Origin: Hymenobacter chitinivorans DSM 11115
GTDB taxonomy: Bacteria > Bacteroidota > Bacteroidia > Cytophagales > Hymenobacteraceae
NCBI RefSeq assembly: GCF_002797555.1
Contig: NZ_PGFA01000001.1
Span: 1,922,001-1,986,000 of the forward strand
DNA length: 64,000 bases
Direction of reading: 5' to 3'
Shown: piece by piece, positions 43,211 to 51,017 of the stretch
Layout of the letters: each line of letters starts with the position of its first letter
Position numbering within the stretch: position 1 is the stretch's first letter
The notes under the pieces: model-generated
The model's database searches: none
Seen by the model: only the letters and a program-made list of their open reading frames with translations
What the model was told of the DNA's origin: nothing
Made by a program: the position numbers and the translations under genes

Positions 43211-43240
43211 GTTGTTAGTTGTTGGTTGTTAGTTGTTGGG
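43211..43240. repeat. GTTGTTAGTTGTTGG low-complexity tract upstream of the ABC ATPase gene
   Basis: The reverse complement of the tract inside dnaG (33196-33229). It is followed at 43247-43309 by an imperfect inverted repeat (GTTGTTCGTTGTCA and TGACAACGAGCAAC). Both lie in the 110-bp gap between the M14 and ATPase genes. Confidence 0.7.
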
Positions 43241-43315
43241 AGGGTAGTTGTTCGTTGTCACTGGTTTGTTCGGGCTGATGACTGCTCCTGACAACTGACA
43301 ACGAGCAACGAACAG

Positions 43316-45076
43316 CTATTCCGTAGGCAGCTTACCGCCCGACCAGCGCACGACGGGGTAGCGCAGGTGAGACTTTTCGTAGTTCGGCGACTGGCGGTAC
43401 ATGAAGTCGAGCTGGGCGGCGCCGCTGGCGGCAAAGGCGGGGTTGGCCTTCTGCAGGCCAGTAAGCCGCTCGCGCAGGCCCGGGTCCCGTTTGAGCAGCT
43501 CGGCGGCCACGTCTTCAAAGACGTAGTCGGAGAAGTACTCTTTCTGCTGCAGAATCGAGTCGAAGAAGCCCCAGGCGAAGAACGAGTCGGTGGCCTGGGG
43601 TTCCAGGGTTTCGATGAGGTAGCGGGCCGCGGGCTGGTCGAGGAAGGCCACGAAGTCGCCGCGGCGGAAGGTGAGGGGCTGCTGTTCGGGGCGCAGTTCC
43701 ACCTTGTTGTGCAGATAATGCCCTTCGTAGGGGCGCTGGCCGGTTTTGTAGTCGGCAATGTAGTAGACCTCGGTGGTCAGGGTCGTGTCGCGGGTGAGGC
43801 GCCGGAGCTGCACGCCGTTCAGGCGCAGGCGGTCCACTACTTCGCCCCAGGCCTGCGGAATGAGGTAAGCGGCCGGCCGCGCGACGCTCACCGTGGGCCG
43901 GAACGTGTTGTAGTAGTTGATCTGGCGGGTGTAGGGCGCCTGCCGGTCGTAGTACAGCCGGGGCTGCCCACTCACGGCGCTGGGCTTGGTTTTGCCCTCG
44001 TAGCCCCGGAAGCTGATTTTCTCGAACGACGTCGTGTCAATGGCCCAGGCCAGGGGAAACTGGGCCTGGGTCCGGAGCTGCTCCTGGGCCGTGGCGCGGG
44101 CCTCGGCCAGGGCGGCGGCATCCTGGTGCACCGAGCGCACGAGCAAATCCAGGAAGTCGTACTGGGCCCGCACCCGGGGCGTGTAGGCCTTCAGCATGTG
44201 GGTTTCGGTCACAAAGCCGATGGTGTTGAAGAGCGTGGTGTAGCCGGTGGAGTAGCGCGGGGTTTCCAGAAAGCCCTGCAGGCCGCGGGCGTCGGGCGTG
44301 CGGCCCTCGAAGTCCACGTAGGGCGTCATCGGCGACTTGCGCTTGGTCATGCCCCCGTACAAGGCCGGCAGCAGGCGGCCCTGCAGATACTGGCTCAGCA
44401 CCGGGTGGAGCTTGTCCTTCTGGGTGGCAATGAGGGTCATCGTGTACTGGTAGTCGGCCCCGTCGGAGGTGTGGGTGTCCACGTACACGTCGGGCTGCCA
44501 GCGCTGAAACAGCTGGGCAAAGGCGCGGGCATTACGCGAGTCCTGCTTAATATAGTCGCGGTTCAGATCCAGGTTGCGGGCGTTGCCGCGGAAGCCGTAG
44601 CTCTCGGGCCCGTTCTGGTTGGCCCGGGTGGTGGAGTTGCGCACCAGGGAGCCGTCCACGTTGTAAATCGGGATGATGACCAGGGTCACGTTTTCCAACT
44701 GCCGGCGCAGCTCCTTTTTCTGCACGTAGTCGCGGGCCAGCATCATGGCCGCATCGATGCCCTCGGGCTCGCCGGGGTGAATACCGTTTTGGATAAAAAC
44801 TACCCGGCGGTTTTTCTGCCGCACCGAAGCCGGGTCCGCGTCGCCGTCCAGGGACACGACCACCTCGTGCAGGGGCTGGCCGATGTCGGTGGTGCCGGCC
44901 TCGCGCAGGGTGACTTCGGGGTAGGCCGCGTCGAGGCGCTGGTAGTAGGCAATGCACTCGGCGTGGGTCGTGGTGGTATTGCCGTTGCCCTTTTCAAAGG
45001 GTGTGCGCCAATCGGCCGCCGGGGGAGTGGCGGGAGCCGAAACGGCCAGGAGCGCGGAAAGCAGGAAAGCTAGCAT
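43316..45076 (-). CDS. M14-family zinc carboxypeptidase, exported
   Basis: A 586-residue protein with a signal peptide (about 1-17). The M14 catalytic domain (about 30-320) has the zinc motif GIHPGEPEG (His and Glu), the third ligand in VDTHTSDGADY, and the catalytic Glu in VTETHML. The rest is a C-terminal extension of about 260 residues typical of large Bacteroidota members. It probably trims peptides in the periplasm. It heads a minus-strand run that continues into the ABC genes, though the 111-bp gap leaves co-transcription open. Confidence 0.88.
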   Translation of the reverse strand: MLAFLLSALLAVSAPATPPAADWRTPFEKGNGNTTTTHAECIAYYQRLDAAYPEVTLREAGTTDIGQPLHEVVVSLDGDADPASVRQKNRRVVFIQNGIHPGEPEGIDAAMMLARDYVQKKELRRQLENVTLVIIPIYNVDGSLVRNSTTRANQNGPESYGFRGNARNLDLNRDYIKQDSRNARAFAQLFQRWQPDVYVDTHTSDGADYQYTMTLIATQKDKLHPVLSQYLQGRLLPALYGGMTKRKSPMTPYVDFEGRTPDARGLQGFLETPRYSTGYTTLFNTIGFVTETHMLKAYTPRVRAQYDFLDLLVRSVHQDAAALAEARATAQEQLRTQAQFPLAWAIDTTSFEKISFRGYEGKTKPSAVSGQPRLYYDRQAPYTRQINYYNTFRPTVSVARPAAYLIPQAWGEVVDRLRLNGVQLRRLTRDTTLTTEVYYIADYKTGQRPYEGHYLHNKVELRPEQQPLTFRRGDFVAFLDQPAARYLIETLEPQATDSFFAWGFFDSILQQKEYFSDYVFEDVAAELLKRDPGLRERLTGLQKANPAFAASGAAQLDFMYRQSPNYEKSHLRYPVVRWSGGKLPTE

Positions 45077-45166
45077 GCAGGCGAAAGTAGCAAAGAGCCG
45101 CGAAGCTAGAACTAAATGCTGGTTTGGGCCTGCGCACGCGCTTCCAACAGGGGCACATTGTTTATT

Positions 45167-45346
45167 CTGTCATCCTGAGCGGCGCGAAGCAAAGCGAAGG
45201 ACCTTCCTCGCCTCAGTGACGAGGTTTATGCCAACGTGAGAAAGTGCTTTATTCAGTTAGGAAAAAGACTTCGTCACATTGGTAGAAACCATAGCGGGCT
45301 AGGCGAGGAAGGTCCTTCGCTCATTGCGTTGCGCTCAGGATGACAG
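45167..45346. repeat. Dispersed TGTCATCCTGAG inverted-repeat element, copy E
   Basis: It starts CTGTCATCCTGAGC and ends GCTCAGGATGACAG. GAAGGACCTTCC pairs with GGAAGGTCCTTCG, and an internal nested stem uses CAGTGACGAGG and CTTCGTCAC. It lies in the gap between the DoxX and M14 genes. A reverse-oriented single arm of the ATTCCGAG type follows at about 45371-45412. Confidence 0.87.
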
Positions 45347-45424
45347 AGGAAATACGGTAGCAGTGCCGGCGAGATTCCTCGACTTCGCTTCGCTGCGTTC
45401 GGAATGACGTTCTGGTTTACCTGC

Positions 45425-45859
45425 CTAATACAAACGGCGGCGGGCCGGGAACAGGGCCTGGTCGAGGCTGAAGCGGCCGGGGCCGGCGAAGAGCAGGCCC
45501 AGAAACAGAAACGCCGATTCCAGGGCGTGGGAATAGGCGTTGAAATCATCACCGCTGAGCACGTGCATCACGGTGGCCATAATCATGGTGACCAGCAGCA
45601 GAAAGCAGGCAATGCGAAAAAACAACCCCAGGGCCAGCAGCTGCCCGCCCACGGCCTCGGCCACGGCGGCCAGCAGGCCCCAGGCGGCCGGGGCAAAGTC
45701 CAGGCCCACCATTTTCATCACGCTTCCTACCTGAGTCCACATTGCCGGCCCGCCCATCAGCTTGGGGTAACCGTGAATGGTAAACATCACCCCAATGCCG
45801 ATGCGGAGCAGTAATAAGCCCAAATCGTGCGTGCGGTAGCGGTTTTCAAACAAGACCAT
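45425..45859 (-). CDS. DoxX family membrane protein
   Basis: A 144-residue protein with four membrane segments. Family signatures are LLLLRIGIGVMFTIHGYPKLMG and the repeated small-residue helices AAVAEAVGGQLLALGLFFRIACFLLL, ending GPGRFSLDQALF. DoxX proteins are associated with quinone or thiol redox roles, but this one cannot be assigned a partner. Confidence 0.9.
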   Translation of the reverse strand: MVLFENRYRTHDLGLLLLRIGIGVMFTIHGYPKLMGGPAMWTQVGSVMKMVGLDFAPAAWGLLAAVAEAVGGQLLALGLFFRIACFLLLVTMIMATVMHVLSGDDFNAYSHALESAFLFLGLLFAGPGRFSLDQALFPARRRLY

Positions 45860-46000
45860 AGGGGAAGAAAGGACGGGCTAGAAGGTGGGGCGGGGGCGAA
45901 GCGAGGCTATATAGAAAAGCTCCCATCGTTGCCAAAGTACAAGAATTATGGTGGAATCCCATACTTGCCAAGGCTGAGCTTCAATTGGGCTGATCCGGCA

Positions 46001-46654
46001 CTAGCGCACCCGCACCCCAATAATGCGGGTGGCGGGCGGAATGTCGGCCGTGCTCATGTCGGGGCCGTGGTTATCGGGCAGCGACTTCTCGTCCAGAATC
46101 CAGCCAATGCGCATCTGACCCGAAATGGCCACGAAGTCATTTTCGTCCTGGCGCACCCGCGTCAGGCCGTACACCTGCCGGGCCGCCCCAAACGGGGAGC
46201 CCACCCCGATGCCCTCGGCCGTGCGGTACTGCGGGTCGTAGATGCGGATGCGGCGCAGGGTGAGGGCCGAGTCGGGGCCGCTGCGGATGAACTCCAGCAC
46301 AGTTTCGGGCGCCTGGGGCTGCTGGGCGTCGCGCAGGCGGTAGGCGGGGTAGGTGGCTCCTTTATAGGAATAGGTGGTTTTGGTGAGCTGGGCGGCCGGC
46401 ACCACGGCCAGCAGCTCCGCTTCCTTCATGTTCAGGCGCAGCCGGCCCACCTGGCTAGGGCTAATTAGGTGGAGCGAATCGGGCAGGCGGGTGGCCGAGG
46501 GGCTGAGCGCGGCCGGGTCGGTGGCGCCCGAGCCGCCGGCAAACGGGGCTTCGGAGCCCGAGGAGGCCGTTGGGGTGCGGCCCGCGGGCGAGTCGCAGGC
46601 ACTGAGCAGAGCCAGCAGCAGGGCGCCGGCTATAATAGGAGTGGAGATGGTCAT
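46001..46654 (-). CDS. Hypothetical lipoprotein
   Basis: A 217-residue protein from ATG 46654. The lipoprotein signal MTISTPIIAGALLLALLSAC has a good lipobox (LSAC), followed by a disordered Ser/Ala/Gly linker to about 55. The folded part contains LISPSQVGRLRLNMKEAELLAVVPAAQLTKTTYSYKGATYPAYRL and VGSPFGAARQVYGL. No named family recognised. The gene is transcribed divergently from surE. Confidence 0.68.
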   Translation of the reverse strand: MTISTPIIAGALLLALLSACDSPAGRTPTASSGSEAPFAGGSGATDPAALSPSATRLPDSLHLISPSQVGRLRLNMKEAELLAVVPAAQLTKTTYSYKGATYPAYRLRDAQQPQAPETVLEFIRSGPDSALTLRRIRIYDPQYRTAEGIGVGSPFGAARQVYGLTRVRQDENDFVAISGQMRIGWILDEKSLPDNHGPDMSTADIPPATRIIGVRVR

Positions 46655-46743
46655 GGTTGGCAGGAAATACGGGTGGGACGAGTTTAGCGTTGACGAAAGC
46701 CCCGGCTTTACGTAGGCATAACCGGCCAAACGTCCGCCTTGGC

Positions 46744-46751
46744 TACCTTTG
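46744..46751 (+). promoter_or_regulatory. -7 element TACCTTTG upstream of surE
   Basis: Matches TAnnTTTG exactly, 34 bp before the GTG start of surE. No clear -33. Confidence 0.55.
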
Positions 46752-46784
46752 CCCCACCTTTCTGACCCTTAACCCAAGCCGCCC

Positions 46785-47678
46785 GTGAGTGCTAAAGCCC
46801 GCAAACCGCTGATTCTGATTTCCAACGACGACGGCATCACGGCCCCCGGCATTGCCATGCTCGTGCGCGTGATGCGCCGCATCGGCGAGGTGGTGGTCGT
46901 GGCGCCCAACTCCCCGCAGTCGGGTATGGGCCACGCCATTACCATTGGCAGCTCCCTGCGCCTGGACCCGAGCACCATATTCCCGGGCATCGAGGCCTAC
47001 GAGTGCAGCGGCACCCCGGCCGACTGCGTGAAGCTGGCCAAGCACATGGTGCTCAAGGACCGCAACCCCGATTTGGTGGTGTCGGGCATCAACCACGGCT
47101 CCAACTCCTCGGTGAACGTGCTGTACTCGGGCACGATGTCGGCCGCCATTGAAGCTGCCATTGAGGGCCTGCCCGCCATCGGCTTCTCGCTGTGCGACTA
47201 CGGCCACGAGGCCGATTTTTCCCACACCGAAGAGTGGGTCGAGCACATTACCCGCCAGGCCCTGCAAAACGGCATTCCGGTGGGCACGGCCCTGAACGTG
47301 AATTTCCCCAAGAAGCAGGCGCAGCCCATTGCCGGGGCTAAGCTCTGCCGCCAGGCCCGGGCCAAGTGGGCCGAGGAATTCGACGTGCGCCTCGACCCCC
47401 ACAAGCGCCCCTACTACTGGCTTATCGGCAACTTTGTGAACGAAGACCAGGGCGAGGACACCGACGAGTTTGCCCTGGCCCACAACTACATTTCCATCGT
47501 GCCCTGCCAGTTCGACCTGACGGCCCTGCACGGCATCACCCAGATGAACGAGCAGTGGAGCCTGGCCCTGAATGGGGAAGAATCGAAGGCCAACGTGGCG
47601 ACCAAAAAAGCCTCTTCCCCGCAGCCCGCCCAGCCGGCCAAAGCCGCGCAGCCCGCCAAGAAAGCCAGTAGGAAGTAA
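46785..47678 (+). CDS. surE: 5'/3'-nucleotidase SurE
   Basis: A 297-residue protein from GTG 46785, placed 34 bp after a TACCTTTG promoter element. The SurE metal site ISNDDGITAPGI begins at about residue 12; SPQSGMGHAIT, SGINHGSNSSVNVLYSGTMSAAIEA and SVNVLY-type loops follow. SurE removes phosphate from nucleoside monophosphates and polyphosphates in the cytoplasm. An Ala/Lys/Pro-rich tail of about 35 residues after the domain is an extension not seen in the E. coli enzyme. Confidence 0.95.
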   Translation: MSAKARKPLILISNDDGITAPGIAMLVRVMRRIGEVVVVAPNSPQSGMGHAITIGSSLRLDPSTIFPGIEAYECSGTPADCVKLAKHMVLKDRNPDLVVSGINHGSNSSVNVLYSGTMSAAIEAAIEGLPAIGFSLCDYGHEADFSHTEEWVEHITRQALQNGIPVGTALNVNFPKKQAQPIAGAKLCRQARAKWAEEFDVRLDPHKRPYYWLIGNFVNEDQGEDTDEFALAHNYISIVPCQFDLTALHGITQMNEQWSLALNGEESKANVATKKASSPQPAQPAKAAQPAKKASRK

Positions 47679-47689
47679 GGATTTCATCC

Positions 47690-47734
47690 AAAAATGCCGA
47701 GCCCCGAAATAACGTTTCGGGGCTCGGCATTTTT
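47690..47734 (+). terminator. Terminator after surE
   Basis: A perfect 20-bp stem (47690-47709 with 47715-47734), 5-base loop, A-run and T-run included. The strongest terminator in the window. Confidence 0.93.
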
Positions 47735-47759
47735 GGGGGATTCGGGCTCGGACACGGTG

Positions 47760-48011
47760 CGTGATAGGCTGAGTTAGTCGTGCGACGGGTTGTGACGGCC
47801 CTGTGATAGGCTCGGTCGCAAGTGCGACACGTTGTGACGCACTTGCGACGAGGTGTGACACGCGTGCGAAGCCTTATGACGACCGTGCGACGGGTTGTGA
47901 CGACCCTGCGAAGCCTTATGACAGCTTTGCGAAGCCTTGTGACGACCGTGCGAAGCCTTATAACAGTCGTGCAAGAGGTTATGACGGTCGTGCGGGGCGT
48001 GATGACTGCTT
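47760..48011. repeat. Tandem repeat: twelve 21-bp units
   Basis: Twelve degenerate units of exactly 21 bp. The commonest form begins TGCGAAGCCTTATGACGACCG, with TGCGAC at some unit starts; units 6, 8 and 9 differ at only a few bases. There are no non-repeat spacers. Because 21 is a multiple of three, frames stay open: on the + strand units 3-11 read as heptads like TTVRSLM, but a stop in unit 2 breaks that frame. It lies between the surE terminator and the DUF1028 gene and accounts for the 47679-48089 gap. Confidence 0.9.
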
Positions 48012-48089
48012 TCGCAAGAAGCCTGGCGGGCCTAACCGCGTTTGTGCGTTATCTTGCCCGTCTACTTCCTCCTGCTACCCCCTTTTCTG

Positions 48090-49091
48090 ATGCTGCTCAA
48101 ATCCCGCTTTTTCGTGGCGCTGCTGCTGGCCCTCGGCCTGGGCCAGCGCGCCACGGCCCAGGTTTACACCGCTTCCGACCCGCTGGCCCACACGTTTTCC
48201 ATCGTCGCCCGCGACCCGGCCACCGGCGACATGGCCGTGGCCGTGCAAAGCCACTGGTTTTCGGTGGGCACGGCCGTGAGCTGGGGCGAGGCCGGGGTGG
48301 GCGTGGTAGCCACCCAGTCGTTTACCAACAAGTCGTTTGGCACCCGGGGCCTGGCCTTGCTCAAAAGCGGCAAAACCGCCCAGCAGGCCCTCGACGAGCT
48401 GCTGGCCACCGACGAAGGCCGCGACGTGCGCCAGGTGGCCATCCTCGACGCCCAGGGCAACGTGGCCACCCACACCGGCAAGAAGTGCGTGGACATGGCC
48501 GGCCACCAGCAGGGCAAGCAGTTTTCGGTGCAGGCCAACATGATGCTCACCGATAAAGTGTGGCCCGCCATGGCCCAGGCCTACGAGAAAAATGCCCAGC
48601 TACCTTTCGCCGAGCGGGTGCTGTCGGCCCTGGACGCGGCCCAGGCCGCGGGCGGCGACATCCGGGGGCGGCAGTCGGCGGCCCTGCTGGTGGTGCGCGG
48701 CAAAGCCACGGCCGCGCCCTGGGACGACCGGCTCATCGACCTGCGGGTGGAAGACAACCCGGCCCCGCTGCCCGAGCTGGCCCGCCTGCTGCGCCTCACC
48801 CGCGCCTACGACCATATGAATGCCGGCGACCTGGCCGTGGAGAAGAATGACATGCCCCGGGCCATTCAGGAGTATGAGGCGGCCGAGAAGATGTTCCCCA
48901 AGAACCTGGAAATGCAGTACTGGCACGCCATTACGTTGGCCAACAAGCAGCAGCTACCCGCCGCGCTGGCGTTGCTGCGGTCCATTTTCCGGCAGGAGCC
49001 CAACTGGCGCACCCTCACCGAGCGGCTGCCCAAAGTCGGCTTGCTGACCGTGTCGGCCGCCGAGCTGCAACAGATTCTGAGTTTGAAATAA
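48090..49091 (+). CDS. DUF1028 family protein (Ntn-hydrolase-like) with C-terminal helical repeats
   Basis: A 333-residue protein from ATG 48090 with a signal peptide to about residue 24 (ATAQ). The DUF1028 domain (about 28-225) starts HTFSIVARDPATGDMAVAVQSHWFSVG and includes GVGVVATQSFTNKSFG and GGDIRGRQSAALLVVRG, as in this putative amidohydrolase family. A TPR-like helical tail (about 240-333: AIQEYEAAEKMFPKNLEMQYW) follows. Substrate unknown; periplasmic or secreted. Confidence 0.87.
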   Translation: MLLKSRFFVALLLALGLGQRATAQVYTASDPLAHTFSIVARDPATGDMAVAVQSHWFSVGTAVSWGEAGVGVVATQSFTNKSFGTRGLALLKSGKTAQQALDELLATDEGRDVRQVAILDAQGNVATHTGKKCVDMAGHQQGKQFSVQANMMLTDKVWPAMAQAYEKNAQLPFAERVLSALDAAQAAGGDIRGRQSAALLVVRGKATAAPWDDRLIDLRVEDNPAPLPELARLLRLTRAYDHMNAGDLAVEKNDMPRAIQEYEAAEKMFPKNLEMQYWHAITLANKQQLPAALALLRSIFRQEPNWRTLTERLPKVGLLTVSAAELQQILSLK

Positions 49092-49104
49092 CCCGCCCCG
49101 TTCT

Positions 49105-49686
49105 ATGAAATTCGCCTTTCGCCTTGCTGGTACCAATCGAGTTTGGGCTCTGAGCGGCCTGCTGTTCGCGCTGTGGCTGGGCCTGCTGGGCTGCGCCGCG
49201 TCCAAGCCCGGCGCCGCGGCCGTGACGACCGTCTACATCGTGCGCCACGCCGAGAAGGACCCCACGCCCGGCCTGCCCGACCCGGCCCTGACCCCGGCCG
49301 GAGAGGCACGGGCCCTGGCCTTGCGCGAGCAGTTGGGCAAGCAACCCATTGCGGCCATTTTTACCACCAACACCACCCGTACCCGCACCACGGCGGCGCC
49401 CCTGGCCCAGCAGCTCGGCCTCACGCCCCAGGTGTACGATGCCAAGCAGCAAAGCGCGTTGGTCGAGCGAATCAAAACCGAGTTTGCGGGTAAAAAGGTG
49501 CTGGTCGTGGGCCACTCCAACACGATTCTGGAAACGGCCGAAGCCCTGGGTGCCACCCGGCCCGTGCCCACGGTGCAGGACAATGAGTTCAGCTACCTGC
49601 TGGAAGTGAAGCTGCCCGCCGCGGGCCCGGCTACGGCCACGGCCCGGCAGTACGGCGCGGCCCCGGTACCCGTGCCCGCCAAATGA
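49105..49686 (+). CDS. Phosphoglycerate mutase-like phosphatase lipoprotein (SixA/histidine phosphatase fold)
   Basis: A 193-residue protein with a lipoprotein signal (lipobox LLGC at about 30). The histidine phosphatase core has YIVRHAEKDPTPG with the nucleophilic His, TTNTTRTRTTAAPLAQ, and VVGHSNTILETAEALG with the second His. It should hydrolyse a phosphoester at the cell envelope. The stop overlaps the next start (ATGA), so the genes are coupled. Confidence 0.85.
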   Translation: MKFAFRLAGTNRVWALSGLLFALWLGLLGCAASKPGAAAVTTVYIVRHAEKDPTPGLPDPALTPAGEARALALREQLGKQPIAAIFTTNTTRTRTTAAPLAQQLGLTPQVYDAKQQSALVERIKTEFAGKKVLVVGHSNTILETAEALGATRPVPTVQDNEFSYLLEVKLPAAGPATATARQYGAAPVPVPAK

Positions 49687-50903
49687 ACCGAATTCGTCTG
49701 CTGCTGGTACTAGGGCTGCTGAGTGGTCGGTTTTGGTCGGCGGCCCAGGGCGTTACCCTGCCCCCGGACAGCTCCCGGAAGCCGGTTCTGGTGCCCGTGG
49801 TGGTCGATACCCTGGCCCGCAAGTTCAGTCTGATCGGGCCCCTGGATAGTGCGGCCCGCCCTAATCTGCTGGCGCACGAGCGGTATCCCGGGCCGCGCCG
49901 CCTGCGGGGTACCATCGGCAAGCAGTCCGTGACGGTGGAGCTGGACTCGGCCAACGGCAGCTACGTGGGCGGGTTTTACTACGACCGGGCCGGCCGCTGG
50001 CTGGAAGTGCGCCTCGACGCGCGCCGGGGGGCCCGCACGCTGAATCTGTGCGAAACCCCGGCGGGCGACCTGACCGGCCGCCTGCGCCTGCCAACCAAGG
50101 CGGCGGCTCAGCTCAAGGGCACCTGGGAAAATGCCGATGGCCGCCACCAGTACCCGTTTGTGCTGCGCGAAACCTACGCCGGCGCCGCCCATTACGAGCA
50201 GGACCTGTGGGAAATGTGGCGCTACACCGTGCGGCGCGACACGAGCTACATTCCCCGCGACTCGGCCTTTTTTCACCAGCTCTACGTGCGGGTCAGCCTG
50301 CCCCAGAACCCCGGGGCCGAGCAGCGTCTGCGCCGGGCCCTGGCCGCCCCGTTTGCCCCGGACCTGATGCCCCTGTACCTGGACACCCTGCTGGCCCGCC
50401 GCCAGCAGCAGTACAACCGCTACCAGTTTCACAGCTACAGTGACGTGGTCTATAATGGCAACAACCTGCTCTCGGTGATGCGCGTGACCAGCTTCCAGCA
50501 GGGACCCTACTACGAGCCCCACGAGTGGTACGACGGGGCCACCTTCGACCTGCGGACCGGGCAGCGCCTGCGCCTGCCGGACCTGCTGGTGGCCGACTAC
50601 AAGAAACGCCTGCTGGAGCTGTTTCGGCGGGGTTTGAAGCGGGCGTTGGCCGCCGCCCCCGGCTACGGGCCCCTCGGCGGGCCCGCCCCGAAGCTGCCCA
50701 CCGGAGGCTTCGTGCTGGCCCCCGCGGGCCTGGTCTTCACCTACGACGACCGGGATGCGCCCACCCTGAGCAAGCCGCTCGACGACAAGGCCGACCGGTT
50801 TCTGGAAGTGGTGCTGCCCTACGAGGAGCTGCTACCCCTGATTCGGCGCAAGGGGCCCCTGGCACCGGTGCTGCGGGAGCGGGGCCTGCTGCCAAAAAAG
50901 TAG
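49683..50903 (+). CDS. DUF3298-like secreted protein
   Basis: A 406-residue protein with a signal peptide (about 1-22). The second half resembles DUF3298/RsiV-type proteins: HEWYDGATFDLRTGQRLRLPDLLVADYKKRLLELF and then FVLAPAGLVFTYDDRD with VVLPYEELLPLI. The first half (RRLRGTIGKQSVTVELDSANGSYVGGFYYDR) contains a beta-rich module. Function unknown; it overlaps the phosphatase lipoprotein gene by 4 bp. Confidence 0.75.
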   Translation: MNRIRLLLVLGLLSGRFWSAAQGVTLPPDSSRKPVLVPVVVDTLARKFSLIGPLDSAARPNLLAHERYPGPRRLRGTIGKQSVTVELDSANGSYVGGFYYDRAGRWLEVRLDARRGARTLNLCETPAGDLTGRLRLPTKAAAQLKGTWENADGRHQYPFVLRETYAGAAHYEQDLWEMWRYTVRRDTSYIPRDSAFFHQLYVRVSLPQNPGAEQRLRRALAAPFAPDLMPLYLDTLLARRQQQYNRYQFHSYSDVVYNGNNLLSVMRVTSFQQGPYYEPHEWYDGATFDLRTGQRLRLPDLLVADYKKRLLELFRRGLKRALAAAPGYGPLGGPAPKLPTGGFVLAPAGLVFTYDDRDAPTLSKPLDDKADRFLEVVLPYEELLPLIRRKGPLAPVLRERGLLPKK

Positions 50904-51017
50904 CCACCCGACGCAGCCCACCCGCGTTTCCTGTTACCTTAGCCCGGCGCCACGGGCTTGAAATAGGCCCGCCGAGGCCCGTTTATCCGTTTTTCAACTC
51001 GCTGAATTTCTTCTGCT

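Noticed and set aside
47760..48011. CRISPR array
   Set aside because: The units are directly adjacent with no unique spacers, and no cas genes are present.
47822..48556. Open frame through the 21-bp tandem repeats continuing into the DUF1028 gene
   Set aside because: The heptad pattern is attractive, but the frame is interrupted in unit 2 and then overlaps 467 bp of a clearly real gene in another frame with random-looking sequence.
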